Source: Thioalkalivibrio sp. ALMg11
GTDB lineage: Bacteria; Pseudomonadota; Gammaproteobacteria; Ectothiorhodospirales; Ectothiorhodospiraceae
Assembly: GCF_000377905.1 (NCBI RefSeq)
Contig: NZ_KB898872.1
Coordinates: forward strand, 1-64,000
DNA: 64,000 bases
Reading direction: 5' to 3'
A program made the position numbers and the translations under genes. Below the pieces are notes generated by a model. The model was given only the letters and a program-made list of their open reading frames with translations, had not been told where the DNA came from and made no database searches. Below, one piece after another: positions 46,838 through 56,404 of the stretch. How positions within the stretch are numbered: the first letter of the stretch is position 1; every line of letters starts with the position of its first letter.

Positions 46838-47623
46838 ATGAGTCTGTCCGTCCGTATCCTGGGCGCCAGTGGCGGGATTGGCCCGGGCCGGCGCACCACA
46901 TCCATCCTCATCGATGACGACATCCTCATCGATGCCGGCAGTGGCGTAGGCGATCTGACGCTCGAGGAGCTGCGGCGCATCCGGCACGTCTTCCTGACCC
47001 ACTCGCACCTCGACCATATCGCCTTCCTCCCGATGCTGGCGGACATGGTCTACAGCCCGGATGCCGCGCCCATCCACGTACACGGCCTCCCGGCGACGCT
47101 CAAGGCCCTGTGCGATCACGTCTTCAACTGGGTGATCTGGCCGGACTTCACCCGTCTGCCACGGCCCGATCAGCCGCTGATCCGCCTGGGGTCCCTTCAG
47201 CCCGATCACACCATCACGGTGGATCACCGCGAGATCTGTGTCCTCCCGGCCTGTCACACCGTCCCGGCGGTCGGCTACAGCGTCACCAACAGTGACGGCG
47301 CGGCCTTCGCCTTCACCGGCGACACAACCTCCTCGCACCTGCTCTGGCCCGCGCTGAACGCCCTGCCCCACCTGGACCTGCTGATGATCGAGACCGGTCT
47401 GCCGGACGAAATGGAAAGCATGGCGGACCTGGCCAAGCACTACACCCCGCAACACCTGGGCGAGGATCTGGCACAGCTGCAGCATCGCCCGCGGATCGCC
47501 ATCACTCATCTAAAGCCCGGCCACGAGCAAACCATCCGCCAGCAGCTCGCCCGCTCACCGCACCACGAAGGCATGATCTTCCTGCACGGCAACGAACGCT
47601 TCGAACTCGGCGCCCACCCTTAG
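46838..47623 (+). CDS. MBL-fold phosphodiesterase (class-II cyclic nucleotide PDE-like)
   Basis: 261 residues. The metal-binding HSHLDH is at 55-60 (H55, H57, D59, H60), with further ligands in PACHTVP, FTGDT and THLKPGH. The order resembles class-II cAMP phosphodiesterases and related MBL-fold hydrolases. ATG at 46838. It probably hydrolyses a cyclic nucleotide or RNA 2',3'-type phosphate; the substrate cannot be fixed from sequence. Confidence 0.82.
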   Translation: MSLSVRILGASGGIGPGRRTTSILIDDDILIDAGSGVGDLTLEELRRIRHVFLTHSHLDHIAFLPMLADMVYSPDAAPIHVHGLPATLKALCDHVFNWVIWPDFTRLPRPDQPLIRLGSLQPDHTITVDHREICVLPACHTVPAVGYSVTNSDGAAFAFTGDTTSSHLLWPALNALPHLDLLMIETGLPDEMESMADLAKHYTPQHLGEDLAQLQHRPRIAITHLKPGHEQTIRQQLARSPHHEGMIFLHGNERFELGAHP

Positions 47624-47635
47624 CGGTCACTCATC

Positions 47636-47675
47636 GCTCGTCATCGCGAGGCCCGCAGGGCCGCGGCGATCGGTC
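47636..47675. repeat. Dispersed GTCATYGCGAGG repeat, partial
   Basis: cgtcatcgcgaggcccgcag followed by ggccgcggcgatcg is a short member of the repeat family seen at 49813-49950 and 55279-55430. Confidence 0.5.
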
Positions 47676-47733
47676 GGGAGCCCCCGAACGCGCCACGGGC
47701 CGGTTGCCGCGGCACCACCTCCCATTCACACGC

Positions 47734-47751
47734 CTGTAACATCCCTGTTAT
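47734..47751 (+). promoter_or_regulatory. Pho box upstream of phoB
   Basis: CTGTAACATCCCTGTTAT contains two CTGT half-repeats 11 bp apart, the layout of a PhoB dimer site, 34 bp before the phoB start. It supports autoregulation of phoBR. Confidence 0.7.
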
Positions 47752-47784
47752 CTAATGCCCATCAGGCAATCATGAGACGGGGCC

Positions 47785-48474
47785 ATGGCCACTCGAATTC
47801 TGCTGGTTGAGGATGATGCGGCGATCCGCGAGATGCTGCAGGTGCCGTTCCAGAAGGCCGGCTACGAAGTCCGCGAGGCCGGAGATGTCCGCTCGGCGAA
47901 ATCCCTCCTGCTGGAAGACCCGCCGGATCTGATCCTGCTGGACTGGATGCTGCCGGACATCAGCGGTATCGACTGGGCGCGCACGCTCAAGACCAGCCCG
48001 GTCACCAAGGACATCCCGCTGATCATGCTGACCGCCCGCGGCGAGGAAGAAGACCGCGTGCGCGGGCTGGATGTCGGCGCCGACGACTATGTAACCAAGC
48101 CGTTCTCCCCGCGCGAACTCGTGGCGCGCATGAAGGCCGTCCTGCGCCGCACCTCGCCAACCACCAGCGAGGAACCCATCGAGATCGAGGGGCTGCGCCT
48201 GGACCCGGTTTCCCACCGCATCACCGGAAACGGCGCGGCCATCAGCATGGGCCCCACCGAATACAACCTGCTGCACTTCTTCATGACCCATCAGGATCGG
48301 GTGTTCAGCCGCGAACAGCTGCTGGACAAGGTCTGGGGTACCAACGTCTATGTGGAGGAACGCACGGTGGATGTCCACATCCGCCGCCTGCGCAAGGCGC
48401 TGGCCGACACCGGCCATGACCACCTGGTGCAAACCGTGCGCGGTTCAGGGTACCGTTTCTCGCAACTTCCCTGA
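47785..48474 (+). CDS. phoB: Phosphate regulon response regulator PhoB
   Basis: 229 residues. The receiver domain has acidic pocket ED10-D11, phospho-acceptor D53 ([13 protein letters not shown]) and K near 105 ([10 protein letters not shown]). The OmpR-type winged helix is C-terminal ([30 protein letters not shown]). It activates Pho genes under phosphate limitation. It is preceded by a Pho box and followed after 15 bp by phoR. Confidence 0.95.
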   Translation: MATRILLVEDDAAIREMLQVPFQKAGYEVREAGDVRSAKSLLLEDPPDLILLDWMLPDISGIDWARTLKTSPVTKDIPLIMLTARGEEEDRVRGLDVGADDYVTKPFSPRELVARMKAVLRRTSPTTSEEPIEIEGLRLDPVSHRITGNGAAISMGPTEYNLLHFFMTHQDRVFSREQLLDKVWGTNVYVEERTVDVHIRRLRKALADTGHDHLVQTVRGSGYRFSQLP

Positions 48475-48489
48475 CGTTCGGCGGTCCCC

Positions 48490-49812
48490 GTGCAGCCCCG
48501 CAAGACCTGGCCCGACATCCTCATTACCAGCCTGCTGATCGCGCTGCCGCTCCTCGCGCTTGGCTGGGCCACCGGCCAGTTCTGGCCCACCTTGGCGTTT
48601 CTGCTTGGGGCGGCGCTGGCCTGGAACATCGCCAACCTGCTGTGGCTGGAGACCTGGCTGCGCCGGGGTGGTCGTGCGGACCCACCGGACGTGCGCGGCC
48701 TGTGGGGCGTGATCTTTGACCACCTCTACCGCCGCCGCAGACGCCACGAGAACCGTGTGCATCGGTTGCGCCAGCTGCTGGAGCGCTACCGCGATTCGGC
48801 CAAGGCCATGCCCGACGCGGTCGTGGTCCTGAACGACGACCTGCGCATCGAGTGGCTGAACGACATGTCCTGCCAACTGCTCGGGCTCAACTGGCCGCGC
48901 GACGAGGGCCAGCGTATTACCCACCTGCTGCGCCACCCGGAATTCCTGACGTTCATGGAACGCGCCCGCGAGTCCCTCGCGCGGGTGACCGTCCCCTCCC
49001 CGCTGGATAGCGAACGCCAACTGGAGATGCGCATGCTCCCCTATGGCGACGCGCAGTACCTGCTGCTGGCCCGCGATACCACCCACCTGCACCGCCTGGA
49101 GGTGATGCGCCGCGACTTCATCGCCAATGTGTCGCACGAGCTTCGCACGCCGCTCACCGTACTCTACGGCGTCACCGAGAGCCTGGAAGACGAGCTGGAG
49201 GACCAGCCCCAGCTCGCGCGTTCGGTCCAGATGCTGCGCGAACAGTCGGAACGCATGAAGCTGCTGGTGGACGACCTGCTGCTCCTCTCGCGCCTGGAGA
49301 CCGGCGAAACCACCGGCCCGCAGGACTGGTTCAACCCGTTCCCGCTGCTCCAGAAGCTGACGGACGAGGCACGCATTCTTTCGGGCACGGAAGCGCACGA
49401 GATCGTGCTGGACGCCGACCCCAAACTGGAGTTCCAGGGCAACGCGGACGAACTGCGCTCCGCCTGCGCCAACCTGCTGTTCAATGCCGTGAAATACACC
49501 CCCGGCGGGACCACCATCACCCTGCGCTGGCGCGCCGACGACGACGGCGCACGCCTGATCGTCGAGGACACCGGGCCAGGCATCGCCAGCCATCACCTCG
49601 GGCGCCTGACCGAGCGCTTCTATCGTGTGGATGCGGGGCGCACCCAGTCACGTGGCGGGACAGGCCTGGGCCTGGCCATCGTCAAGCACGTTCTCGCCCG
49701 CCACGAAGGCCACCTCGCGATCGAAAGCCAGGTCGGCCGCGGCAGCCGCTTCAGCTGCCTGTTCCCGTTGAGCCGCATCCGCCGCGCCGAAACCTCCCGC
49801 CAGTCCAACTAG
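48490..49812 (+). CDS. phoR: Phosphate regulon sensor kinase PhoR
   Basis: 440 residues from a GTG at 48490. Two close membrane spans lie at 10-28 and 32-54. A PAS-like region (LPDAVVVLNDDLRIEWLN) is followed by the H-box FIANVSHELRTPLTVL with H216, an N-box (NLLFNAVKYTPGG) and G-boxes (DTGPGI, GGTGLGLAIV). It phosphorylates and dephosphorylates PhoB in response to the Pst/PhoU state. Confidence 0.95.
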   Translation: MQPRKTWPDILITSLLIALPLLALGWATGQFWPTLAFLLGAALAWNIANLLWLETWLRRGGRADPPDVRGLWGVIFDHLYRRRRRHENRVHRLRQLLERYRDSAKAMPDAVVVLNDDLRIEWLNDMSCQLLGLNWPRDEGQRITHLLRHPEFLTFMERARESLARVTVPSPLDSERQLEMRMLPYGDAQYLLLARDTTHLHRLEVMRRDFIANVSHELRTPLTVLYGVTESLEDELEDQPQLARSVQMLREQSERMKLLVDDLLLLSRLETGETTGPQDWFNPFPLLQKLTDEARILSGTEAHEIVLDADPKLEFQGNADELRSACANLLFNAVKYTPGGTTITLRWRADDDGARLIVEDTGPGIASHHLGRLTERFYRVDAGRTQSRGGTGLGLAIVKHVLARHEGHLAIESQVGRGSRFSCLFPLSRIRRAETSRQSN

Positions 49813-49950
49813 CGTCATTGCGAGGGCCCGTGGCAATCGTCCGCCAAGTCCCCGAGTCCAGGGGCCTTTCGGACCGATTGCCGCGTCGCTTCGCTCCTCG
49901 CAATGACCTATACCAATACCCGTCATTGCGAGCGCAGCGAAGCAATCGCC
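49813..49950. repeat. Dispersed inverted-repeat element between phoR and pstS
   Basis: The 95-bp unit begins cgtcattgcgagggcccgtg and ends cgctcctcgcaatgac, its near-complement. A second partial unit (cgtcattgcgagcgcagcga) follows at 49921. The same family occurs at 55279-55430 and 47636. Confidence 0.75.
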
Positions 49951-49983
49951 CTCCGCAACCCCGGCCCCGTCCACGCCGAACCA

Positions 49984-50014
49984 CATGTCACGCGCCTGTC
50001 ACATGCGCGTCACG
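49984..50014 (+). promoter_or_regulatory. Pho box cluster upstream of pstS
   Basis: Three TGTCAC/CGTCAC half-sites at 49986, 49997 and 50008, spaced exactly 11 bp, the pattern of adjacent PhoB monomers. They end about 90 bp before the pstS start. Confidence 0.8.
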
Positions 50015-50103
50015 TAACTGCAAGCACCCCTCCCGATAATTCGTCATCAAGGACCGAGCCAATCGGCCTTGAAAACCTCAAGCAAGCCCAAGGGAGTACA
50101 CCC

Positions 50104-51078
50104 ATGTTGTTGAAGCGAAGCATCCTCGCGCTGGCCACGGCCACGGCCCTCGCCATCGCCCCGCTGACCGCCTCGGCCGAAGTCGATGCCGACATCCCGA
50201 CCTACCAGACGGTCTCCGGCATCTCCGGCAACCTGTCGAGCATCGGTTCCGACACCCTGAACAACCTCATGACCCTGTGGGCGGAAGAATTCCAGGGCTT
50301 CTACCCGAACGTGAACGTCCAGATCCAGGGTGCCGGCACCTCCACCGCCCCGCCCGCCCTGACCGAAGGCACCGCCGACTTCGGCCCGATGTCGCGCATG
50401 CCGCGTGACAGCGAACACGCCGAATTCGAACAGCGTCACGGCTACGAGATGACCGCCGTGCCGGTCGCCATCGACACCATCGCCGTGTTCGTGAACCGCG
50501 ACAACCCGATCGAGGGCATGAGCATCGACCAGGTCGACGCGGTCTTCTCCTCCACCCGTCGCTGCGGCGGTGCCGAGGACATTACCCGCTGGGGCCAGCT
50601 CGGTATGGAAGGCTCCTGGGCCAACCGCGACATCACCCTCTACAGCCGCAACGCCGTCTCCGGCACCTACGGCTACTTCCGCCAGCACGCCCTGTGTGAC
50701 GGTGACTTCAAGAACTCCATCAACGAACAGCCGGGTTCCGCTTCCGTGGTCCAGGGTGTCTCCGAGTCGCTGAACGGCATCGGCTACTCCGGCATCGGCT
50801 ACTCCACCTCCGGGGTGCGCGCGATCCCGCTGGGCAAGGAACAAGGCGAGTACTTCGAGGCCACCGGCGAAAACGCCGCCTCCGGCGATTACCCGCTGGC
50901 CCGCTTCCTGTACGTGATGGTCAACAAGCACCCGGAAGACGGCCTGACTCCGCGCGCGGCCGAATTCCTGAAGATGGTGCTGTCGAAGGAAGGCCAGGAA
51001 GTGGTCGTGCGTGACGGCTTCATCCCGCTGCCGGCCACGGTTGCCGAACGCGAGCGCAAGACCCTCGGTCTGGAATAA
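50104..51078 (+). CDS. pstS: Phosphate ABC transporter substrate-binding protein
   Basis: 324 residues. The signal peptide ([18 protein letters not shown]) is cut near residue 23. The phosphate-binding loops GSDTLNNL and [14 protein letters not shown], then [11 protein letters not shown], are typical of the PstS-like family close to the OmpA-linked and Pseudomonas types. Two cysteines (RRCGG, ALCDGD) may form a disulfide. It lies downstream of the repeat element, preceded by Pho boxes and followed by a strong terminator. Confidence 0.93.
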   Translation: MLLKRSILALATATALAIAPLTASAEVDADIPTYQTVSGISGNLSSIGSDTLNNLMTLWAEEFQGFYPNVNVQIQGAGTSTAPPALTEGTADFGPMSRMPRDSEHAEFEQRHGYEMTAVPVAIDTIAVFVNRDNPIEGMSIDQVDAVFSSTRRCGGAEDITRWGQLGMEGSWANRDITLYSRNAVSGTYGYFRQHALCDGDFKNSINEQPGSASVVQGVSESLNGIGYSGIGYSTSGVRAIPLGKEQGEYFEATGENAASGDYPLARFLYVMVNKHPEDGLTPRAAEFLKMVLSKEGQEVVVRDGFIPLPATVAERERKTLGLE

Positions 51079-51116
51079 GCCGGGCGCAGTACCCGCATCC
51101 AGGGAATGGGTGCACG

Positions 51117-51146
51117 GGCCGGAACCCTCGGGTTCCGGCCTTTTTT
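51117..51146 (+). terminator. Rho-independent terminator after pstS
   Basis: GGCCGGAACCC and its complement form an 11-bp stem with a tiny loop, followed by six T. It separates the highly expressed pstS from pstC, which has its own Pho boxes. Confidence 0.9.
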
Positions 51147-51187
51147 GTGTGTTGCGCGCAGGCTTCTGTCCCTACCGGTCAACCAGC

Positions 51188-51215
51188 CGTCACATGGATG
51201 TCACGCGGCTGTCAC
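51188..51215 (+). promoter_or_regulatory. Pho box cluster upstream of pstC
   Basis: Half-sites CGTCAC at 51188, TGTCAC at 51199 and TGTCAC at 51210, exactly 11 bp apart, about 75 bp before the pstC start. Almost the same arrangement as before pstS. Confidence 0.8.
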
Positions 51216-51288
51216 ATGCCACCCGTAGCATCTCGCCCGTCATCCAATGGTTTCGCAGACTCTTTGTGGCTGCTCTCAGGGGAACTTC

Positions 51289-53559
51289 ATGTCCACCGAC
51301 ACCATCGCCCCGCGCCTCGCCGGTTTCCAGCGCTGGCGCCGAACCAAGGACCGCTCCGCGCGTTACATGATCGGGTTCTTCGGGCTCGCCGTGGTCGGCG
51401 CTCTTACCCTCATGTTTGTCTACCTGCTGAGCGAAACCCTGCCGATGTTCCAGGGCGCCCAGCTCGACCCCCTGACCGAATACGAAGCCCCCGGTGGGGC
51501 CGACACCCGCACCGTACACCTGGCGGTGAACCGCCACCGCGAAATGGCCGTACGCATCACCGACGATCGGCGTGCGGTGTTCTTCCGCCCCGGTAGCGGC
51601 GAAATCGTGCGCGAGCAGGAGCTGCCAATCCCCGACGACGTCCGGGTCACAAGCTTCTCCGCGGCCGAGCCACGCACGCGTCTGGTAGCGCTGGGGCTCG
51701 ACAACGGGCAGGTGCTCGCCATCCAGTACGAATACAACGAGAGCTTCACCCCCGAAGGCCGCGAATACGACCCACAGGTGGTCTTCCCCGTGGGTGATGA
51801 AGACTCCGCCTTGCTGGATATCGACGGCGATGGGCACGCCATCAGCGTCGTGGGGATCCAGCGCGGTTCCAGCGGTATTCGCGTGGCGGCCGCGAACGAC
51901 CGCGGCGATCTGCGCCTGGCCACTTTCGAGGAGACCACCTCGATGATGACCGGCGAGACCCAAGTCCGCCGCAGTGCCTACGACATGCCGGCGCTTCCGG
52001 AAGGCAGCACGCCCACCCGCATCCTGCTCGACATCACCGGGCGCATCATGCTGGTCGGCGACGACCAGGGGCGCCTGCACTCCTACGACATCCGCCGGCC
52101 TGCCAGCGCGAAGCTGGAAGACAGCAAGCGAGTGATCCGCAGCGATGACGCCAAGGTGACCTCGCTGGAATACCTGCTCGGCACGGTGTCCATCATCGTC
52201 GGTGGCTCGGACGGGTCCGTAACCCAGTACATGCTGGTGCGCGACGACGGCAACGTGAACCGCATCACCCGCGTGCGCGAGTTTCCCGCTCACGCGGCGG
52301 CGGTCACCAACACCCAGCCCGAATACATCCGCAAGGGCTTCCTGACTGCCGACGAAACCGGCGAGATCAAGATCCACTACCCCACCTCGCAGCGCACCCT
52401 GGTGGAGCGCCAGATCACCGATCAAGCGCTCCATCGGGTGTACGTGGACCCGCGCAACCGCCTGCTGATCGCCATCGACGAAGCCGAGAACTGGCACCTG
52501 CAGCGTCTGGAAAACCGTCATCCCGAGGTCTCCTTCCACGTCCTGTGGCAGAAGGTCTGGTACGAAGGCCGCTCCTCCGGTGATTACGTCTGGCAGTCCT
52601 CCTCGGCCACCGACGAATTCGAGCCCAAGTTCTCCCTGATACCGCTGACCATCGGCACCATCAAGGCCGCGTTCTACGCCATGCTGTTCGCCACGCCGCT
52701 GGCGATCATGGGGGCGATCTACAGCGCCTACTTCATGTCGCCCCGCATGCGCACGCTCACCAAGCCGTCCATCGAGCTGATGGAGGCCCTGCCGACGGTC
52801 ATCCTCGGCTTTCTCGCCGGGCTGTGGTTGGCTCCGTTCATCGAGGCCAACCTGCCCGCCGTCGCAAGCATCCTGATCCTGCTGCCACTGTCCATGCTGC
52901 TGATGGCCTTTGTCTGGACCCGAGTGCTCCCCGAGCAGGTCCGCAACTTCATACCGGCGGGCTGGGAAGCCGCGATCCTGATCCCGGTGATCCTGCTGGT
53001 GGGCTGGTTCGCGGTCACGCTGAGCCCGCTGATCGAGATCTGGATGTTCGGCGGCGATGCGCGCCAGTGGCTGACCGACAACGGCATCACGTACGACCAG
53101 CGCAACGCCCTCGTGATCGGCATCGCCATGGGCTTCGCCGTCATCCCCACGATCTATTCGATCTCCGAGGATGCGGTGTTCAACGTGCCCAAGCACCTGA
53201 CGCAGGGCTCCCTGGCGCTGGGTGCCACCCCCTGGCAAACGGTGATACGCGTGGTCCTGCTGACCGCCAGCCCGGGCATCTTCTCCGCGGTCATGATCGG
53301 CTTTGGCCGCGCGGTGGGCGAGACCATGATCGTGCTGATGGCGACCGGCAACTCGCCAGTGGTCAACTTCAACATCTTCGAGGGCATGCGCACGCTTTCC
53401 GCGAACATCGCGGTCGAGATGCCCGAGGCCGCGGTGGGCGGGAGCCACTTCCGCATCCTGTTCCTCGCCGCCCTGGTGCTGTTCGCGCTCACGTTCTTCG
53501 TGAACACGGTCGCCGAGATCGTGCGCCAGCGCCTGCGCAACAAATACGCATCCCTTTAA
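51289..53559 (+). CDS. pstC: Phosphate ABC transporter permease PstC, long form
   Basis: 756 residues, more than twice E. coli PstC (319). The first span is near 27-50. A large extracytoplasmic region of about 380 residues follows, with WD40-like or propeller-like strands (HSYDIRRPASAKLEDSKRVI; VTSLEYLLGTVSIIVGGSDG). The permease core has five or six spans after residue 450 and the EAA-type loop (GSLALGATPWQTVIRVV). Long PstC forms are known in Pseudomonas and relatives. The extra domain may sense or scaffold periplasmic partners. Confidence 0.92.
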   Translation: MSTDTIAPRLAGFQRWRRTKDRSARYMIGFFGLAVVGALTLMFVYLLSETLPMFQGAQLDPLTEYEAPGGADTRTVHLAVNRHREMAVRITDDRRAVFFRPGSGEIVREQELPIPDDVRVTSFSAAEPRTRLVALGLDNGQVLAIQYEYNESFTPEGREYDPQVVFPVGDEDSALLDIDGDGHAISVVGIQRGSSGIRVAAANDRGDLRLATFEETTSMMTGETQVRRSAYDMPALPEGSTPTRILLDITGRIMLVGDDQGRLHSYDIRRPASAKLEDSKRVIRSDDAKVTSLEYLLGTVSIIVGGSDGSVTQYMLVRDDGNVNRITRVREFPAHAAAVTNTQPEYIRKGFLTADETGEIKIHYPTSQRTLVERQITDQALHRVYVDPRNRLLIAIDEAENWHLQRLENRHPEVSFHVLWQKVWYEGRSSGDYVWQSSSATDEFEPKFSLIPLTIGTIKAAFYAMLFATPLAIMGAIYSAYFMSPRMRTLTKPSIELMEALPTVILGFLAGLWLAPFIEANLPAVASILILLPLSMLLMAFVWTRVLPEQVRNFIPAGWEAAILIPVILLVGWFAVTLSPLIEIWMFGGDARQWLTDNGITYDQRNALVIGIAMGFAVIPTIYSISEDAVFNVPKHLTQGSLALGATPWQTVIRVVLLTASPGIFSAVMIGFGRAVGETMIVLMATGNSPVVNFNIFEGMRTLSANIAVEMPEAAVGGSHFRILFLAALVLFALTFFVNTVAEIVRQRLRNKYASL

Positions 53560-53586
53560 AACGCATTCCAGACAGGTCTCGATCCG

Positions 53587-55254
53587 ATGAATAAATGGTT
53601 CAAATCCGGCACCCCCTGGATCTGGCTGAATGCGGGCGCGGTGGCCACCTCACTGGTGATGGTCTTCGGGCTGATCCTGATGATCGCGGTCAACGGCCTG
53701 TCGTTCTTCTGGCCGTCCAACGTCGCCCAGTTCGACTATCAGACGGCGCAGCAGAGCGAGCCCACCCGGGTGATGGGGGAGTTCCAGCGCTCCGAGACGA
53801 TGACCGCCCAGGCCATGCGCGACGCCGGCTTCGACGTCCCCGAGGGCCAGGAAATCGTGGTGCGTCACTTGGTCAAGCGCGGTAACCGCGACCTCGACAG
53901 CCGCGACTTCCGCTGGTATCTGGAAGACTTCATGACCGACCGCGAACACCCTCGCGATGCGGTGGTGCTGGAACGCCTGCAATGGGGCAACTTCTACGGC
54001 TTCGTCCGCGAATTCCGCGTCGATGGCGAGGCCGTGGCCACCGGCGACGAGGCGCGCGCCCGCTTCGAGGCGATCATCCCCGAGACCCGCGCCCTGGTCC
54101 GCCAGATCGAACACATCGAACGCGTGGAGATCGGACGGATCAACTTCCGGATCGAACAGATCCGCATCGCCCTGCGCGGTATCGAGCGCGCCACCGACCT
54201 GTCGATCGAGGAACGTGCCGGGCGCGAAGAGGAGCTGTCGGCCGAACGGGGCGAACTCGAGGAGCAGTACGCGGAGCTCGAGACCCAGCGCAATGAACTG
54301 CGCAACGAACTGCGCCGTTACACCATCCTGATGGAGACCGCCGACGGCGCTGAATCCGCGATCGCACTGGCCGACGTGGTTAACGCCTGGTGGCCGAACG
54401 ACATGAGCATCCCGCAGAAGCTGGGGCACTACGTGCACACCTTCTGGGAGTTCATGACCGGCTATCCGCGCGAGGCGAACACCGAGGGCGGCATCCTGCC
54501 GGCGATCTTCGGCACCGTGCTGATGGTCCTGATCATGTCGATCGTGGTCACCCCGTTCGGCGTCATGGCCGCGATCTACCTCCGTGAATACGCCAAACAG
54601 GGCCCGCTGGTGCGCATCATCCGCATCTCGGTGAACAACCTCGCGGGGGTCCCCTCCATCGTATTCGGGGTGTTCGGCCTGGGCTTCTTCGTTTACCTGG
54701 TCGGCGGCAACATCGACCAAATGTTCTTCCGCGACGCCCTACCCTCGCCCACCTTCGGCTCGCCAGCCATCATCTGGGCCTCGCTGACGCTGGCGCTGCT
54801 AACCCTTCCGGTGGTGATCGTCTCCACCGAGGAAGGCCTGACCCGCATCGGCGCCAGCATCCGCCACGGCTCGCTGGCCCTGGGCGCGACCAAGGCCGAG
54901 ACCCTGTGGCGCCTGATCGTGCCGTTGTCCGCGCCGGCGATGATGACCGGGCTGATCCTGGCCGTCGCGCGCGCCGCCGGCGAAGTGGCCCCGCTGATGC
55001 TGGTCGGTGTGGTCAAGCTGGCGCCCAGCCTGCCACTGGACGGCAACTTCCCGTACCTGCATCTGGACCGCGCCTTCATGCACCTGGGCTTCCACATCTA
55101 CGACGTCGGCTTCCAGAGCCCGAACGTCGAGGCCGGCCGCCCGCTGGTCTACGCGACGGCCCTGGTCCTGGTGGTGCTGATCATCGTGCTCAACCTGACC
55201 GCGATCTCGATCCGCAACCACCTGCGCGAAAAATATCGCGCCGACAGCGACTGA
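53587..55254 (+). CDS. pstA: Phosphate ABC transporter permease PstA, long form
   Basis: 555 residues versus about 296 in E. coli. After the first span (about 15-40) an insertion of about 240 residues includes a strongly charged coiled coil (RAGREEELSAERGELEEQYA, about 211-245). The permease core follows from about 300, with the EAA loop SLALGATKAETLWRLIVPL. Both permease subunits are enlarged at the same topological place, so the insertions probably meet outside the membrane. Confidence 0.92.
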   Translation: MNKWFKSGTPWIWLNAGAVATSLVMVFGLILMIAVNGLSFFWPSNVAQFDYQTAQQSEPTRVMGEFQRSETMTAQAMRDAGFDVPEGQEIVVRHLVKRGNRDLDSRDFRWYLEDFMTDREHPRDAVVLERLQWGNFYGFVREFRVDGEAVATGDEARARFEAIIPETRALVRQIEHIERVEIGRINFRIEQIRIALRGIERATDLSIEERAGREEELSAERGELEEQYAELETQRNELRNELRRYTILMETADGAESAIALADVVNAWWPNDMSIPQKLGHYVHTFWEFMTGYPREANTEGGILPAIFGTVLMVLIMSIVVTPFGVMAAIYLREYAKQGPLVRIIRISVNNLAGVPSIVFGVFGLGFFVYLVGGNIDQMFFRDALPSPTFGSPAIIWASLTLALLTLPVVIVSTEEGLTRIGASIRHGSLALGATKAETLWRLIVPLSAPAMMTGLILAVARAAGEVAPLMLVGVVKLAPSLPLDGNFPYLHLDRAFMHLGFHIYDVGFQSPNVEAGRPLVYATALVLVVLIIVLNLTAISIRNHLREKYRADSD

Positions 55255-55278
55255 GGCCCGACCATGTTGCTCATTACC

Positions 55279-55430
55279 CGTCATTGCGAGGGCCCAAAGG
55301 GCCCGCGGCAATCGTTCGCCAAGCCCTCCAGTACATGGGCATCTCGGACCGATTGCTTCGTCGCTTCGCTCCTCGCAATGACGCAGATCGTTCCCCGTCA
55401 TTGCGAGGCCCCGAAGGGGCCGTGGCAATC
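55279..55430. repeat. Dispersed inverted-repeat element between pstA and pstB
   Basis: A 104-bp unit with cgtcattgcgagggccc and cgctcctcgcaatgacg as ends, plus a partial unit at 55396 (cgtcattgcgaggccccgaa). It is strikingly similar to the element at 49813, sharing blocks such as cggaccgattgc and gtcgcttcgctcctcgcaat. Confidence 0.8.
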
Positions 55431-55562
55431 GCTTCCGGAACCCCACGAAGCGGCCAGGGCCCGCAGCGTCGACAGATCGCCGCGGCGCTTCACCCTCCGC
55501 GATGACGATCGGGCATATGAGCCCCGCGTCCCCCATCAGAATACCTTTTGGAGTATTACGAG

Positions 55563-56393
55563 ATGAGCGATAACGCCACCCAGGCCGTCAACGTGGCCCA
55601 GAGCAACCAGGCCCCGCGCGGCCTGAGCCTCGACCGTGAGGACATCTGTCTGACCACGGAGGACCTCAAGCTCTACTACGGCGAGGACCAGGCGCTCAAG
55701 GGCATCGACATCCGCATCCCGAAGAACCGCATCACCGCGTTCATCGGGCCCTCCGGTTGCGGCAAGTCCACGTTCCTGCGCTGTTTCAACCGCATGAACG
55801 ACCTGATCGATTCGGTGCGCATCGAGGGCACCATCCGCCTGGACGGCGCCGACATCAACGCCAAGTCGGTGGATATCCCCGAGTTGCGCCGCCGTGTGGG
55901 CATGGTGTTCCAGAAGCCCAACCCGTTCCCCAAGTCGATCTACGAGAACGTGGCCTATGGATTGCGCCTGCAGGGGGTCAAGAACCGCCGCAAGCTGGAC
56001 GAGGTGGTCGAGAAGTCCCTCAAGCGCGCCGCGCTGTGGGACGAAGTGAAAGACCGCCTGCACGAGAATGCCTTTGGTCTGTCCGGCGGCCAGCAGCAGC
56101 GCCTGGTCATCGCCCGCGCCATCGCGATCGACCCCGAGGTCCTGCTGCTGGACGAGCCCTGCTCCGCGCTGGACCCGCTCGCCACGCTGAAGATCGAGGA
56201 GCTGATGATCGAGCTGAAGAAGGATTACACGCTGGTCATCGTCACCCACAACATGCAGCAGGCCGCGCGCGTCTCCGACTACACCGCCTTCATGTACATG
56301 GGCGAGCTGATCGAATACGCGGATACCGACACCCTGTTCACCTCGCCTGCCAAGAAGCAGACCGAGGACTACATCACCGGCCGCTTCGGCTGA
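55563..56393 (+). CDS. pstB: Phosphate ABC transporter ATPase PstB
   Basis: 276 residues. Walker [10 protein letters not shown]-loop FQKPNPFP, signature LSGGQQQR, Walker [14 protein letters not shown] and H-loop VTHNM are all intact. GGAG lies about 12 nt before the ATG at 55563. It is separated from pstA by the 300-bp repeat-bearing gap, so its expression may depend on read-through. Confidence 0.96.
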   Translation: MSDNATQAVNVAQSNQAPRGLSLDREDICLTTEDLKLYYGEDQALKGIDIRIPKNRITAFIGPSGCGKSTFLRCFNRMNDLIDSVRIEGTIRLDGADINAKSVDIPELRRRVGMVFQKPNPFPKSIYENVAYGLRLQGVKNRRKLDEVVEKSLKRAALWDEVKDRLHENAFGLSGGQQQRLVIARAIAIDPEVLLLDEPCSALDPLATLKIEELMIELKKDYTLVIVTHNMQQAARVSDYTAFMYMGELIEYADTDTLFTSPAKKQTEDYITGRFG

Positions 56394-56404
56394 GGAAGGA
56401 CGAC

